A stretch of DNA of 64,000 nucleotides, from NCBI RefSeq assembly GCF_000826525.2, contig NZ_LN651324.1, positions 79,865-143,864 of the forward strand, in the 5' to 3' direction. The notes under the pieces are model-generated. The model searched no databases. It was not told where the DNA came from and saw only the letters and a program-made list of their open reading frames with translations. Position 1 is the stretch's first letter; each line of letters begins with the position of its first letter. This DNA is from Mobilicoccus massiliensis. Its GTDB lineage: Bacteria > Actinomycetota > Actinomycetes > Actinomycetales > Dermatophilaceae. The position numbers and the translations under genes were made by a program. Shown here piece after piece: positions 62,816 through 64,000 of this stretch.

Positions 62816-63009
62816 CGCGCCGTCCGGGGCGGCGCGCAGAGGCGCTGCGTGACGCGAAGATGACCGCGCGATGACGGCGCAATGCTCATCCGGTGAGGTG
62901 CGTGGAGATCTCACGCGTCGCCCCTACTCTGGAAAGTGTTGGACCGCATACGGATCCACGAGAGGTCGTTCACCCGTTCGGCCGTGTCTCCAGCCTGGAG
63001 GAGAATGGC

Positions 63010-63840
63010 ATGTCGTTTCCCCGTCGGTCCCATGACCGATCTCCCGGGGTCGCCGCTCGTCGGCGACGCCCTGTCGTCGGTGCTGCCGGGGTGCAGGTGC
63101 AGCACTGGGAGCCCGATCCGTTGCTCGACCACCTACGAGACACGGTCGCGGGGGAGACGGCACCGTCGGAGCCGGCGGTGGCGATCGGCTCGATCAACCT
63201 CGACCACCTGCACCACTTCGGCAAGGGGCGGATTCCCCTCGAGAACGACCCGGACGAGAGCGGGGTCGACTGGATCATGCTGGCCGACGGCGCGCCGATC
63301 GCCGGGCACGCCTCCCGGGTGTCCAAGATCGAGTGGCCGCGCCTCACCGGGGCCGATCTGCTTCCCGACATCCTGCGCATCGCCGAGGACGAGCAGCTCA
63401 CGGTCGGGTTCCTCGGTGGCACGCCCGAGTCCCACGAAGCACTACGCCCGACACTGAAGGAGCGCTACCCGCGCCTGCCCGAGGTGAGGTTCTGGGCGCC
63501 GTCCCGCGAGGTGGTCGACTCGGCCGAGGGATCCGGCCGGCTGGCCGCCGAGATCGACGAGGCCGGGATCGACATCCTCAACGTGGCGCTGGGCAAGCCC
63601 CGGCAGGAGCTGTGGATCCAGACCTACGGCGACGCGACCGGAGCCCGTCTGCTGCTGGCGTTCGGCGCCTCGGCGGACTTTCTCGCGGGCAAGGTCTCAC
63701 GTGCTCCCGGCTGGATGCAGAACCGAGGCCTGGAGTGGGCCTACCGCCTCGTTCAGGAGCCGAAGCGTCTCGCCCGCCGGTATCTCGTGCAGGGCCCGCC
63801 GGCCTGGTTGAGGTGGCGTCGCGCACGACCCGTGCGCTGA
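63010..63840 (+). CDS. WecG/TagA/CpsF-family glycosyltransferase (GT26)
   Basis: About 276 residues. The family blocks are VDWIMLADGAPIAGH, LTGADLLPDILRIAE, GFLGGTPESHEALRPTL, NVALGKPRQELWIQ and APGWMQNRGLEWAYRL with EPKRLARRYL. GT26 enzymes move N-acetylmannosamine or its uronic acid to polyprenyl-linked GlcNAc, so a partner for WecA (53581-54690) is plausible. The N-terminal AIGSINLDHLHHFG differs from the TxN motif of TagA. ATG 63010 has GGAGGAGA eight bases upstream; the frame extends to 62893 without support. It lies beyond the atp terminator and is its own unit. The last 160 bases of the window show no gene. Confidence 0.85.
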   Translation: MSFPRRSHDRSPGVAARRRRPVVGAAGVQVQHWEPDPLLDHLRDTVAGETAPSEPAVAIGSINLDHLHHFGKGRIPLENDPDESGVDWIMLADGAPIAGHASRVSKIEWPRLTGADLLPDILRIAEDEQLTVGFLGGTPESHEALRPTLKERYPRLPEVRFWAPSREVVDSAEGSGRLAAEIDEAGIDILNVALGKPRQELWIQTYGDATGARLLLAFGASADFLAGKVSRAPGWMQNRGLEWAYRLVQEPKRLARRYLVQGPPAWLRWRRARPVR

Positions 63841-64000
63841 CGCGCGACTCGTGCGCTGAGCTGCGACGTCGTCGCGACGGAGTGCGAATCGGGCGGGCGG
63901 GGCACCGTTCGATCGGGGCAGGAATCGGGCGTCACGGCTCATCGTCGGGCCTTCGATGCCGAAGAGATGGGTGCCGCCAGGAGAGCGGACGCATGCTCCA

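Noticed and set aside
62764..63009. A possible atpC hidden in the gap after atpD or in the extended frame starting at 62893
   Set aside because: No frame has the epsilon beta-sandwich sequence or length; the extended frame is in phase with the GT26 gene and has no epsilon motif.

Overview
The window is chromosomal DNA of a high-GC actinobacterium, most likely in the Micrococcales; the family cannot be fixed from this sequence. Evidence: strong G/C bias at third codon positions, frequent GTG starts and GTGA/ATGA stop-start overlaps, a fused 2-oxoglutarate decarboxylase (kgd), a DUF6104 protein, and the gene order argS-lysA-hom-thrB-rho-rpmE-prfA-prmC-tsaC-wecA-atp, which matches the Mycobacterium tuberculosis Rv1292-Rv1310 stretch apart from the differences below.

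Region 1 (1-22.6 kb) is a surface-polysaccharide locus. At the left are three glycosyltransferases, an O-antigen-ligase-like membrane protein and a hexapeptide-repeat acetyltransferase. From 22602 down to 13503 runs one minus-strand, translationally coupled operon. Its first part looks like a bacillosamine-type start (membrane 4,6-dehydratase, aminotransferase, small initiating phosphosugar transferase, acetyltransferase). A WbuB-like glycosyltransferase and capE-capF-capG for UDP-N-acetyl-L-fucosamine follow. A second minus-strand unit, with its own candidate promoter, holds a chain-length (Wzz-like) protein, a polymerase-like membrane protein and a GT2 enzyme. An AbiEi/DUF559-type gene sits between copies of a hairpin repeat.

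Region 2 (22.8-36 kb) holds a quinone-oxidoreductase-like gene, a secreted protein with an apparent 3' frameshift, a PadR-DUF4097 operon with a double palindromic operator, an SGNH-hydrolase-like/DUF6104 pair, kgd, an SDR gene, an OPT transporter and tRNA-Arg(CCG).

Region 3 (36.3-63.8 kb) is the housekeeping block, with four departures from the usual order. thrC is absent between hom and thrB. A four-gene coupled module (receiver, membrane HEAT-repeat protein, processive GT2 synthase, sensor kinase) sits between rho and rpmE. tsaC carries a 42-bp, six-unit in-frame minisatellite whose core recurs in inverted orientation after wecA. The ATP synthase operon ends at atpD with a strong terminator and no atpC, and is followed by a WecG/TagA-type glycosyltransferase.

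Several genes appear leaderless (a TANNNT box 6-7 bases before the start codon). Terminators are mostly perfect or G-U-completed hairpins without long U tracts. No insertion sequence, prophage, CRISPR array or rRNA was seen.
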